Below are positions 7,035 to 16,225 of a stretch of 40,351 bases of DNA, in pieces. The translations under genes and the position numbers were made by a program. Origin of the DNA: an uncultured Bacteroidales bacterium (GTDB lineage Bacteria > Bacteroidota > Bacteroidia > Bacteroidales > WCHB1-69); the NCBI GenBank assembly GCA_946413585.1, contig CAMKLG010000027.1:1-40351 (forward strand), read 5' to 3'. The notes under the pieces were generated by a model. It did no database searches. It was given only the letters and a program-made list of their open reading frames with translations, and was not told where the DNA came from. How positions within the stretch are numbered: position 1 is the first letter of the stretch; each line of letters opens with the position of its first letter.

Positions 7035-10000
7035 TTAGAAACCATTCAAGTCTGTAGGACGCATATTGCAGAAGAATTTCAACGTACGCTCACCAATTCC
7101 AGGAGCATTGACGTGAATAATATACACGCCGCTGGCAATCGGAATATTAGCATGGTTCTTGAGATCCCATTGCACGAAGGAGTCTTCAGCAGAACCATGA
7201 GTGAGGGTTCTAATCAAAGTACCATTAACCGTGTAGATAGAAATCGTACACTTAGCAGGAATATTCACAATACGAACAAAGTTCTCAAGAGCATTGTGTT
7301 CATAGTTGGAGTATCCATAGTATGGATTCGGAATAATATTGATTTCTTGCAACAAAGTCTCAATATCAGATACCTGCTCAATCTTTTCAGGAGCAATGTT
7401 CTTCGTAGTGAATGAATACATCGGGAAACCGCCGTTTTGAGCAGCATTTGCAACTCCATTCGGGCTGTCATACCAACGAGAAGAGTATCTCATGTACGGA
7501 CGTGACACACGCAACTTAACCGTAGCATCTGAACTCAACCATTTATCCTCTTGCAAAGGAGCAGGCATCGGGATGCTGGTCCACATCACGTTGTTGAAGA
7601 GCTGCATCTTTCTAGCCTTACGAGGAGTAGCATTCATATTCGTCTCTCCAACAAAGGTCTGGAATTTTTGCATTGCCCATCTACATTCATCGTAAGGACC
7701 GCATTCATAATACGGATATTGTACACCGTCAGTACCAGTGAAATAACCACCGTGGGTTGTACCACCTGCATTGATGGTATGATCGCCATCATTGTAGTTT
7801 CTCTTCGCATTCTGGTCACGATAGAAAGTATTGACCATATTACCAGAGCTACTGAGAACGTAAACATAGTGACGGCCACCACTCAGAGGTTCACCATATT
7901 CCAAACCATATTCTTCTCTATAGCGGTTATAGTAATCCATACTCATAGGAATATAATTACCATCGTCGTCAAGAATGTAATCGCCAGTTTGAGGATCGGT
8001 ATAATAAGCATAAACATTCGTAGGATTGAAAATCATGTCATTACCGTTGTTCAACGTATCGTTTGAGTTCTCAGCAAACATAATGTTCAAACGCTCACCG
8101 GTTTCCACATTGATAGCATAACCAGGGAACCAACCCATACCCGTAGTACCACTATTGTCAGGATTACCATCCTTGTCAACAGAAGGACAAGTCTTGGGTT
8201 CGTGACGAATATTCTGATAGGTCTGGCCATGGAATTCTTGATTAACAATATAATTGTTGAAACGGCCAGCTGAACCAGATTCCAAGACAACGGCGCGTGT
8301 CCACTTGCTCTTATCAGGAGTCAAGACGATATCCACAGAATAGAGGTTCGTCATTGTCTGGTTATAAGAAGCTAAATTAGGAACGGCACCGAGAGAGGTG
8401 AAATCATAATAAGAAGGGCTAGGAGAACTTTCGCCAGAGACGACATCTTCAATGAGGAACTTCGCCTTAGGACCACCGTCGTAAGGAGAGGACAACACGT
8501 ATGGTGCCCAAGTACCGTCAACCATGCCTTCGAATTCCTGATCAGGATCCATAAAACCACGAGTATGCTCGCTGCTTTGTGAAGTAGGAAGGACGAACAG
8601 ATTGAAGAAGTCTTCCGCACGCCATTTCATATAGTCACACTCTGAACCTTCCTGTCCAGTGAAGCAATCCCATTTACTAGCAGCAGTCTGTTGACCGGAA
8701 CGAATCCAGTTGTTTGGATTGTCACCCTCTGCATCCTGCACACCACTCAGCCAAGGATCATTACCCGTATAGGAGATATCTGAACCCAAAGCATCAGGTT
8801 GAGCATACCAAGAAAGGTTAATGTAATTGTAACCACCATTCTCTTTAATATATTCATCCAAATTGCTTTGGTGAATTCTGAAATTAGCATTCTTAATAGA
8901 AATAGAGATACCTAAATCCAAGAACAATTGCTCATTTGTCATGCTAATCGGCATAGCAGCAGTAGTAACACGTGCCGGTTCACCATCACGAGTGACAACA
9001 CCATTGTCGACAAGTTCTTGGTCGCTCACTTCGTCAGAGATTATCAACTGCCACATAGTACTGTCGTTGACATCATCACTAACACTGTTCTCAATAAACT
9101 TAATAGTGTAATCCCAAGGTTTAACCTTCAACGGGTCAATCACCTGGACATTCAGAGGACCATAGTTGTTCTTATATTGAATATTGTTATAGACATTGTT
9201 AGCAAGAACGAGATCGCGAGATTCGTCTGTCATATCCAAGAACATTCCACCGTTACCCTGACCCTCAATACGAGTGATCATAGGAACGTCACCATATTTA
9301 GAATTCAGAAGCGTTTCAACGGGCTTATGAGGAGTACCCACAGTTACCTTGATGTTTCTACGACCTGCCAAATAAGTAGCACGTTGACCATCGAGGTTGT
9401 CAGCTTCCAAGCTGAAGTGTTTATATTCATTGTAACCGTATGCCAACACTAAGAAATAATACTCTTTGTGATTGACAAGCATCTTATTCGTACCAGTTGC
9501 GAACTTATCTTCGGTAATTCTGAAAGAGTGTTGAACACCAATATCAGCACCTTTCACCATTTCGGTAGCCACTGAGGTACCAAGAGCATCGTTATAAACC
9601 CAGTTAATCAGCTGGCCAACACCATTTTGAACGTCGCATTGAGCCACGAGAAGGGCTTTATTTGCATCATTCAAATCAGTAACACTGACAGAGGCATTTG
9701 CCAATTGGTAAATCTGATAACCTTCGAATTTATAAGAACGTTGTTCAGGAGTGAGAGTGTCAATTTCAGTGATAGTTTCAACTCTTGTGCTAACGATTAC
9801 AGTATCGTTACCTTCCGGAGTGAGAGCAGGGATAGAATCAACATATTCAACCAATTTTGCAGTTTCAAGAGTTCTAGGAATTTGAGGATCAAGTTCCAAA
9901 TAGGTTTCGTGATAGTTGTTCTTTTGAGGATCATTGTTGGAGATGTAAAGAATCAACTCGTTCTCAAGTTCACGAATCGTGACATCGGGAGCGTCAGGAC

Positions 10001-11780
10001 CATCAAGAGTCTTAAAGCAGTTTTCGAACAGAGACTGGCACTTGTCGTCAGCACGTTTCAACAATTCAACAGATGCCAAAGCACCACCTTGTGAAGCACG
10101 TGCCCACGGAATACCAACCGTAATGTAGTTCACAGAACCAGGTTTCAAGGTGAAAGGACCAGCAGATTGCATAAAACGACGGTCGTAAGGAGCATTACCC
10201 ACATTTGCCTCGGTCCAACCTTCAGGATTGCCATGACCAAAATAAGAATGGTTAACCGGAACACCTTGAGTACCCCAGTTACAAACGTCGGTCAAGCCAG
10301 GGAACATGAAGTCACAATCGGGACCATCGGCACCGTTCGAGCTGTGAGCATTTGCACCATATTTCATTTTGGAGTTATCTTTCCAAATACCTTGCAACAT
10401 GTTGTAGTACTCGTAAGCCACACTCGGGTCACCTGTCACACTGTTGTTGTTATTGTGATAGACGAAACGTCTCATACCAAAACGCTCATTATCCACAATG
10501 CTATCGCCGAAGTTCACACCATTAATAGCCATTTGGTCAAGCTCAAAAGCACTAGAAAGGAATTTAGAACAATAGTTTGTAAATTGAGCACTGTCAGAAT
10601 AGAAACGAGGGTTATCACGTCCATCAGGATCCATGTAAGGTCCCTGGAAGAAGTCAACACCTACCGCAGGCGGTTGATCACCGTATGCCCAGTTTTGACC
10701 GGAACCATCAACGTTAGAACCGTTGTAGCAGTAACCCAAACCACGGGCAACATCACAACCTACGTAGTCATCGTTGGCATAACCCAAGTCAGGGTCAACC
10801 CATTGAGAGAAATAGGTGTTGGTCAATGTATAGGTAGAACGGTTGATAATCTCGTAAGAGTAGAAGGTCATGTTGTTGAGTTCGTCGTTGGTAGCGAAGC
10901 CGAAAGCCTGACCACGAATTTCAAGACCGATAGGCTGACCTTGAGACTCGGTATGAGCGCCAGCATTATCGTTGAAAATCCAGAAAAGGGTCTCATCGCC
11001 TTTAAGGACATGGTCAGCGTATATCATACCATTAGAATTGTGCCAATCGGGTTCAGCACCAGGATTGTTCAGGTTTTCCAACCACAGGTCCTCAGGAGTT
11101 CTCGGAAGAGCGTGCGCAGCGGCGCGAGCGATATTATCTTCCGTCCAAGGACAAAGGTCGTTGTTAATATCGTAGTAAGGATAGTCACCATTTTCAGGAT
11201 CATATTCACCATTACCGTTGACATCCTTGAAGGGAGCAAGGTAGTAAGAATAACCCTCGTCGCCATGTGCAGGCCAGTTAGCGATGCTTGACGGCATTAC
11301 ATAACCAGACGTATTGTAGCTGGAAATGTGCTCATCAACTTCGGCGCGGGTGATTTTGAAGTGTTTATCGAATTTGATACACATAGACTGGGTTGTGCTG
11401 GCACCCGTGATTTTCAAGGGGCCTGTCCAGAAGTCGTCACCGACTTGTCTGAAACGCACAGCAGCAAGTTTCAACTGGCCGTTAGCATCACGACCACCGA
11501 TCCACAATGCAGCGCAGAACATGGAAGTTTTACCTGAACCTTTCGGCACTTCATATTCGGCAACCTCCTTGAACCACATTGTACCACCTGTTTCGATATA
11601 GGCGCGTACATTGTTCACCGTCAGCTCGTTGGAACTACTTGCAGGAAGACAGGTAGCAGATTCCGCTTTCGGTGAGGAAGAACTTCTAACCACTCCTTTA
11701 ACTTTTTCGGCGCGCAATGAACCAGTCATCACGAACACCGTCAGAAGTGTCAAGCAGAGAATTTGTTTAATATTTTTCAT
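7035..11780 (-). CDS. Giant exported protein with T9SS type A-like C-terminal sorting domain
   Basis: A 1581-residue exported protein. A signal peptide spans about 1-24 (ending SLRA). The body is mostly beta-rich with many Asp/Asn/Gly loops, one of them (DVNGNGEYDPENGD) resembling a calcium-binding loop, and a fibronectin-like stretch near the middle. The last ~100 residues (NIIPNPYYGYS, then ISIYTVNGTLIRTL, then IPIASGVYIIHV) have the layout of a type IX secretion C-terminal domain, so it is expected to cross the outer membrane and be held at the surface. The tail continues past the usual end (MRPTDLNGF). It lies 24 bases after the TonB receptor gene and 27 before the PorV-like gene. No enzymatic motif was recognised; a structural or ligand-binding role is likely but inferred. 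Confidence 0.85.
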   Translation of the reverse strand: MKNIKQILCLTLLTVFVMTGSLRAEKVKGVVRSSSSPKAESATCLPASSSNELTVNNVRAYIETGGTMWFKEVAEYEVPKGSGKTSMFCAALWIGGRDANGQLKLAAVRFRQVGDDFWTGPLKITGASTTQSMCIKFDKHFKITRAEVDEHISSYNTSGYVMPSSIANWPAHGDEGYSYYLAPFKDVNGNGEYDPENGDYPYYDINNDLCPWTEDNIARAAAHALPRTPEDLWLENLNNPGAEPDWHNSNGMIYADHVLKGDETLFWIFNDNAGAHTESQGQPIGLEIRGQAFGFATNDELNNMTFYSYEIINRSTYTLTNTYFSQWVDPDLGYANDDYVGCDVARGLGYCYNGSNVDGSGQNWAYGDQPPAVGVDFFQGPYMDPDGRDNPRFYSDSAQFTNYCSKFLSSAFELDQMAINGVNFGDSIVDNERFGMRRFVYHNNNNSVTGDPSVAYEYYNMLQGIWKDNSKMKYGANAHSSNGADGPDCDFMFPGLTDVCNWGTQGVPVNHSYFGHGNPEGWTEANVGNAPYDRRFMQSAGPFTLKPGSVNYITVGIPWARASQGGALASVELLKRADDKCQSLFENCFKTLDGPDAPDVTIRELENELILYISNNDPQKNNYHETYLELDPQIPRTLETAKLVEYVDSIPALTPEGNDTVIVSTRVETITEIDTLTPEQRSYKFEGYQIYQLANASVSVTDLNDANKALLVAQCDVQNGVGQLINWVYNDALGTSVATEMVKGADIGVQHSFRITEDKFATGTNKMLVNHKEYYFLVLAYGYNEYKHFSLEADNLDGQRATYLAGRRNIKVTVGTPHKPVETLLNSKYGDVPMITRIEGQGNGGMFLDMTDESRDLVLANNVYNNIQYKNNYGPLNVQVIDPLKVKPWDYTIKFIENSVSDDVNDSTMWQLIISDEVSDQELVDNGVVTRDGEPARVTTAAMPISMTNEQLFLDLGISISIKNANFRIHQSNLDEYIKENGGYNYINLSWYAQPDALGSDISYTGNDPWLSGVQDAEGDNPNNWIRSGQQTAASKWDCFTGQEGSECDYMKWRAEDFFNLFVLPTSQSSEHTRGFMDPDQEFEGMVDGTWAPYVLSSPYDGGPKAKFLIEDVVSGESSPSPSYYDFTSLGAVPNLASYNQTMTNLYSVDIVLTPDKSKWTRAVVLESGSAGRFNNYIVNQEFHGQTYQNIRHEPKTCPSVDKDGNPDNSGTTGMGWFPGYAINVETGERLNIMFAENSNDTLNNGNDMIFNPTNVYAYYTDPQTGDYILDDDGNYIPMSMDYYNRYREEYGLEYGEPLSGGRHYVYVLSSSGNMVNTFYRDQNAKRNYNDGDHTINAGGTTHGGYFTGTDGVQYPYYECGPYDECRWAMQKFQTFVGETNMNATPRKARKMQLFNNVMWTSIPMPAPLQEDKWLSSDATVKLRVSRPYMRYSSRWYDSPNGVANAAQNGGFPMYSFTTKNIAPEKIEQVSDIETLLQEINIIPNPYYGYSNYEHNALENFVRIVNIPAKCTISIYTVNGTLIRTLTHGSAEDSFVQWDLKNHANIPIASGVYIIHVNAPGIGERTLKFFCNMRPTDLNGF

Positions 11781-11804
11781 ATACCTATTATTTTTTTCTA
11801 TTGA

Positions 11805-14800
11805 TTAAAAGCCGAATTGAATACCTAAACTTGCACGGAACGGACGGCTGTAGTTATACGGGTTCTGAACTCTCATCGTATAGTACCAAACGTATGAAGG
11901 CACATAGATTTGAGAATTGATTTGCTGTTGATAAGCAGCAGCTGACAGATAACCATCGTCGTCAGGGTTGCCAGTATAGTCATACACAGAAATAATGTTC
12001 TTGAAGTTGAAGAGGTTCTGGATATCAAGATAGACATTGATATAACCAATCTTAGCAGCTTTTGCTTTACCGTTCTCATCCGTTTTGTTCTTGTTGAAGT
12101 TGAACATGAAGGTCTTGTCGATACGGAGGTCGCATTGATATTGCCAAGGAAGATTAGAACCGTTAATAGAACCGGCCAAAGTAGCGTTCGTACCAGCCAC
12201 GATTGTGGAGTAAGGAGTGCTGGAACGAGTGTAAGGAGTACCAGATGCAGCAGAGAACAATAATGCGAAACCAGTGTTAGCCAACCATTCGATGGTCTTC
12301 ACTGTCTCTTTACCGTCCACTATGACAACTTTCTCACTTTTCGGACCATCATAGTTCAGACCATCCTCGAAACGATAGTCGAAGTTGATACCGATTCTGT
12401 GACGTTGGTCGAAGGAGAGGTTCGTCAAAGTTCTCAAGTTAGGCTGACCAGCGGCCAAGATAGAGAGCTGAGAAGTCGTGCTGGAACCAGTACCTTTTGC
12501 AAATTGCAATGTGTAGTTAGCAGACAAGGTGATGTTCTTGGTTCTGTTCATTCTGTAAGAGAAGGTGAAACCTTGAACGGTACCAAAGTCGATGTTCTGA
12601 TAAGAATAATAAGTGTTCGGATATGCACCAGAGAAACGGTAAGCTTGGATTTGGTTACGTTTCTCAGAATAGTAAGCACAAATACTGATAGCGGATTTCG
12701 CACCAATTTTCTGACGGAAACCGATTTCATAGTCAATACTCTGTTGCGGTTTCATGTTCGGGTTGTTGATAATGTCGTTAGCAGAATTACGTTTAGAGAT
12801 GAACAAGTAGTCAACCGGAGAAATCTGCAAGTTGGTAGGACGAGAAGTGATGATGTTATAGTGAGCATAGAACAAAGAGTTGTCATTCACAGGGAAAGAG
12901 AAAGAGATACGAGGCATCACAGACCATTGTGCTTTATAGTCGGTGAAAGCGCCAGATTCCACTTTCGTGATAGAGTTGATTTGGTCAATTTCATTTTTAA
13001 GAATAGGACCATTCACATTCAGAGAGAGAGCCGTCTCAGGGTCAGAAACCTCATTACCAGAAGCATCATACCAAATGTCACCATTACGATAACCTACGAT
13101 AGATTGAGCAGAGAGTTCGCCACCGGCAATGTCAGCCTCGCTCATGTAAACGTCGTTACCAGAATAATAGACAACCCAGTCGTTGGTAGCGTTACCCACA
13201 AAGCTGAGGTTGTTATTGATTTGTTTCAAATCACCCACAGTGTAAGCTTCACGGAACAAATACGGGTCTTTCAAGACAGATTGGTTAGCGTCGAAACGGT
13301 CAACACGCAAACCGACATTGAACAACAAGGTGTTGATGGCGAACTTATCCTGAAGGTAGAATGCCATGTAGATAGGTTCGTAAGCACCAATGTTGTAAGT
13401 TTTTTGACCATTCTCCACATTGTTGAAGAAGTCGTCAATAGTGGTTTTCTTGTTGTTTTTCTTACCCGTATAGTCATAACCATAGTAGCTTACCAACGGA
13501 TTAGAACCAGAAGAGGTACCTAACAAGAGTTCCTCAGCAGAGAACATGCTGATGTCGAAAGTATTAGGAGCCAAATTGTCAATATCGATCCAATCGTCGC
13601 CATCAGGATTGAGACCAAGGTGCGTACGCAAGTTTCTGTCGAACACGGTCTGGTCGTCAAGACTGATCAAGCGAGGATAATCCACAAAGAAATTTTCGCC
13701 ATCATCATAGATAATGTAATGATCTTTATCCAACTCCGTAATATGAGAGTTCGTTTCGTTACGCATCAAGGTCCAGAAAGAATAAGGAGCCACACCATAG
13801 CCACGATAGGTCAATTTCTCGAAATCGTAACCGAATTTCAACTCGTGGTTTTGCAAGTTCATGGAGATGCTAGCCTTCAAACCGATCTGATCCATAGAGG
13901 ATTTGCTGTAGCTACCCAGCACAGTACCAGGAGCATAATACATAGAATAAATCAAATTTGGAGAGTCACCATTTCTCAAAGCACCAAACTGTTGATAAAT
14001 GTTAAGGTCGTAAGGAATAGTGGTACCATAATAATCATTGATGACTTCTGACGGGAAGTTTTGAAGGAAATTCAAGGTATAGTTGGTCAAATCCGGGTTC
14101 ACGTTATAATTAGGATTCACTCGGAAGGTCACAACAGAGTCATACCAACCTTGGAATTCGTTAACGCCGTAAATGGTGATAGGACCAAGAACAGAGTCGT
14201 TAATGGTAAGTTCAGACTTGTATTCATAACTTGTTGCCTTTTGGGTAGTGAATTGGCCAATATAGCCATATTCAAACAAACGATCCTTATGGTTAGCAGC
14301 GTAAGACAAGCCATTTGAATGAATATAAGATGCGTTAATGTCATACGATAAGTTCTTCAACACTGCAGTACCGGTGGTGTCATTCACGACGCGGTGAGTG
14401 AAACGGGCATTGACACGTGCGTTCGAAGAAGAGGAGATCGGGTTTTGATCTCCATCGAACAGAGCGTATGTAGAACCCCAAGACTTGCCAATACCATATT
14501 CGTAAGAACCGCTCAGAGAGAGTTTCATGTTATGGTGTTGACCCAAAATAAAGTCAAATTTCAACTGACCGAGATAATCCCAGGAACCCGCATTCTTTCT
14601 AACGCGCTCTTTGTGGAAAGACTCGCTGGTCAGATAAGCAGCCTCTTGGTAAGAAACACCGAAATCGGTATTGCTATAACGAAGAGGATTAGCAGTGATA
14701 GCTTGACGAACATCATCGTTAGCCACCCATGTACCGCCACGTGCCGGAGAACCGTCGTGAGTGTAGGAAACCTCACCGCTGAAGAGGAAACCGATACGGG

Positions 14801-15590
14801 TAGGATCGTTACGTTTTTTGCCTTTCAACAGGGGACCGGTAACCGTAGCAGCGGCCAAGAAGTTGTTGTAACCATCGATGGAACCGCGCAACTCGATAGA
14901 ACCGTGGAATTCCTTCGGGGCCTGTTTGGTTGTGATGACCGTGAAGGAGGTACCATCACCATATTCGGCAGGCACACCACCTTGGATCAACTGCACCTCT
15001 TCGATGGATGACATCGAGACACCGCTACCACCGCGGACACGCATACCATCGACGATAGTTTGCTGACCATCGGAACGGTTACCACGGACACTGGTCATGG
15101 CACCATCGACGGAGGAGACGCCCTCCAAGTTCGCCAATGCGCTCGTCACAGAACGACCAGGCGTGGTACGAACGTTATCACCGGAGAGACGGCTAGCTGA
15201 TGTTGTGTTATCTTGCGAGAACACAGGCGGTTCCCAAACAATCACAACCTCTTCCACATCCGTTGTGAGGTCAATCACAAAATTCTCGAACACGACTTGG
15301 CCGTTGGGAACATTGACATTAGACTTCGTCATTGTCTTTTTCACAATCATTGCGTCTGCCACCAAATCATACGTTCCGGCTTCAACGTTGAACATTGCGT
15401 AATCACCATTCGCATCGGCAGTTGCCATGTTTACAACACGCTCACCAACCTTCAAAAGCACCCTGGTGTAAGCCAATGGTGAATTCTCTTGGTCGGTCAC
15501 TTTACCTTTGATCTGGCTCTGTGAGAATGCCGTACTTGCAAAGAGGATGATTACTCCTAAACATGCGAGTAATTTTTTAATCATAGCCAT
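11805..15590 (-). CDS. TonB-dependent receptor with carboxypeptidase-regulatory-like N-terminal domain
   Basis: A 1261-residue outer-membrane receptor. A signal peptide (to about residue 23, AFS) is followed by a carboxypeptidase-regulatory-like beta-sandwich (about 27-110), a plug domain (about 135-235, with SVRGNRSDGQQTIVDGMRVRGG and IQGGVPAEYGDG), and a long beta-barrel ending in a terminal Phe (SLGIQFGF). No clear TonB box was seen. Such proteins import or translocate large ligands using proton-motive force through TonB. It is the first gene of an operon with a sorting-domain giant protein and a PorV-like barrel, not with a SusD lipoprotein, so the usual glycan-import role is not indicated. 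A second ATG two codons in (15584) is an equally good start. A -7 element lies about 50 bases upstream. Confidence 0.92.
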   Translation of the reverse strand: MAMIKKLLACLGVIILFASTAFSQSQIKGKVTDQENSPLAYTRVLLKVGERVVNMATADANGDYAMFNVEAGTYDLVADAMIVKKTMTKSNVNVPNGQVVFENFVIDLTTDVEEVVIVWEPPVFSQDNTTSASRLSGDNVRTTPGRSVTSALANLEGVSSVDGAMTSVRGNRSDGQQTIVDGMRVRGGSGVSMSSIEEVQLIQGGVPAEYGDGTSFTVITTKQAPKEFHGSIELRGSIDGYNNFLAAATVTGPLLKGKKRNDPTRIGFLFSGEVSYTHDGSPARGGTWVANDDVRQAITANPLRYSNTDFGVSYQEAAYLTSESFHKERVRKNAGSWDYLGQLKFDFILGQHHNMKLSLSGSYEYGIGKSWGSTYALFDGDQNPISSSSNARVNARFTHRVVNDTTGTAVLKNLSYDINASYIHSNGLSYAANHKDRLFEYGYIGQFTTQKATSYEYKSELTINDSVLGPITIYGVNEFQGWYDSVVTFRVNPNYNVNPDLTNYTLNFLQNFPSEVINDYYGTTIPYDLNIYQQFGALRNGDSPNLIYSMYYAPGTVLGSYSKSSMDQIGLKASISMNLQNHELKFGYDFEKLTYRGYGVAPYSFWTLMRNETNSHITELDKDHYIIYDDGENFFVDYPRLISLDDQTVFDRNLRTHLGLNPDGDDWIDIDNLAPNTFDISMFSAEELLLGTSSGSNPLVSYYGYDYTGKKNNKKTTIDDFFNNVENGQKTYNIGAYEPIYMAFYLQDKFAINTLLFNVGLRVDRFDANQSVLKDPYLFREAYTVGDLKQINNNLSFVGNATNDWVVYYSGNDVYMSEADIAGGELSAQSIVGYRNGDIWYDASGNEVSDPETALSLNVNGPILKNEIDQINSITKVESGAFTDYKAQWSVMPRISFSFPVNDNSLFYAHYNIITSRPTNLQISPVDYLFISKRNSANDIINNPNMKPQQSIDYEIGFRQKIGAKSAISICAYYSEKRNQIQAYRFSGAYPNTYYSYQNIDFGTVQGFTFSYRMNRTKNITLSANYTLQFAKGTGSSTTSQLSILAAGQPNLRTLTNLSFDQRHRIGINFDYRFEDGLNYDGPKSEKVVIVDGKETVKTIEWLANTGFALLFSAASGTPYTRSSTPYSTIVAGTNATLAGSINGSNLPWQYQCDLRIDKTFMFNFNKNKTDENGKAKAAKIGYINVYLDIQNLFNFKNIISVYDYTGNPDDDGYLSAAAYQQQINSQIYVPSYVWYYTMRVQNPYNYSRPFRASLGIQFGF

Positions 15591-15638
15591 TAATTTATAT
15601 TAAACATAAAACTTTTTTTCCACTCTATAATAAGCTTG

Positions 15639-15646
15639 CAAAAATA
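15639..15646 (-). promoter_or_regulatory. -7 promoter element of the TonB receptor operon
   Basis: TATTTTTG on the minus strand, about 49 bases before the TonB receptor start, matches TAnnTTTG. No convincing -33 element is present at 19-21 bases. It is the only such match in this gap on the correct strand. Confidence 0.65.
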
Positions 15647-15754
15647 TAAAATTTTTCAATACGTTCTAGGATTAATTCTGCTTTTGTGTAAAAAAAATCA
15701 ACAACATTACATTGTATTATACATTATAAATATATATACTATATTTATATTAAT

Positions 15755-15778
15755 AGAGACGTGATGAATCACGTCTCT
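15755..15778 (-). terminator. Hairpin after the Rieske-like lipoprotein gene
   Basis: A perfect 10-bp stem (AGAGACGTGA with TCACGTCTCT) and a TGAA loop lie 25 bases after the stop of the lipoprotein gene. The following minus-strand sequence is AT-rich (ATTAATATAAATA) rather than a clean T-run. The rest of the 15591-15803 gap is AT-rich and shows only the TonB receptor promoter. Confidence 0.6.
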
Positions 15779-15803
15779 AGAGAAAAGTCTATTAATAAAG
15801 GGA

Positions 15804-16223
15804 CTAGTTGTACACGCGCAAGCGCACACCGTCATATCGAGTGTAATACGAACGCAACGGCCACTTGGCAGGACCCGATATCGCATTTCCATCCAAGATA
15901 TTATACGTGGAACCGCACAACGAATCAATCAGCATGATACCGTTCGGGTGTACCCAAATCCAGGAATCACCCTCCTCCCAGTCGTAGGGACAAGAACGAT
16001 CGTAAGCGTAAAACGTCCATTCGTCCAACCGATATACCACAATGCCTCCAATACCTCCTGTAAAATACTCATATCCACCGTAAGTATTTAATCGATAATA
16101 CATTACATCATTTGGATAGATAGTGAAATCCACCTTTTTATAGGGTATGGTAGGATGATAGGTATTCTTGCAGGAGGCGAATACCACCAATAAAGTGACA
16201 GCTAACAATGCGATTTTCCGCAT
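15804..16223 (-). CDS. Small lipoprotein with a degenerate Rieske-like fold
   Basis: A 139-residue lipoprotein. The lipobox ends at Cys18 (VVFASC), so the mature protein is lipid-anchored. The second half looks like the Rieske fold seen in small Bacteroidota proteins: an Asp-Arg-Ser-Cys78-Pro-Tyr box, then Cys103-Gly-Ser, then GPAKWPLRSY and a last strand LRVYN. Classical Rieske clusters need Cys-x-His plus Cys-x-x-His; here neither box has its His, so normal 2Fe-2S binding is unlikely. The two cysteines might form a disulfide or have another role (inference). The ATG is only two bases after the stop of the outer-membrane barrel gene, so translation is probably coupled. It is the last gene of a TPR-barrel-lipoprotein operon. 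Confidence 0.75.
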   Translation of the reverse strand: MRKIALLAVTLLVVFASCKNTYHPTIPYKKVDFTIYPNDVMYYRLNTYGGYEYFTGGIGGIVVYRLDEWTFYAYDRSCPYDWEEGDSWIWVHPNGIMLIDSLCGSTYNILDGNAISGPAKWPLRSYYTRYDGVRLRVYN

Positions 16224-16225
16224 AA

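Noticed and set aside
12399-13523. Long plus-strand open frame antisense to the TonB receptor gene
   Set aside because: No recognisable protein features, no promoter or start context; it mirrors the codon pattern of the real gene. The same holds for 10167-11291 (antisense to the giant protein) and 39277-40170 (antisense to lacZ).
15707-15928. Minus-strand ORF of 73 codons overlapping the Rieske-like lipoprotein gene
   Set aside because: It overlaps the lipoprotein in another frame and runs across its hairpin terminator; composition is not protein-like.
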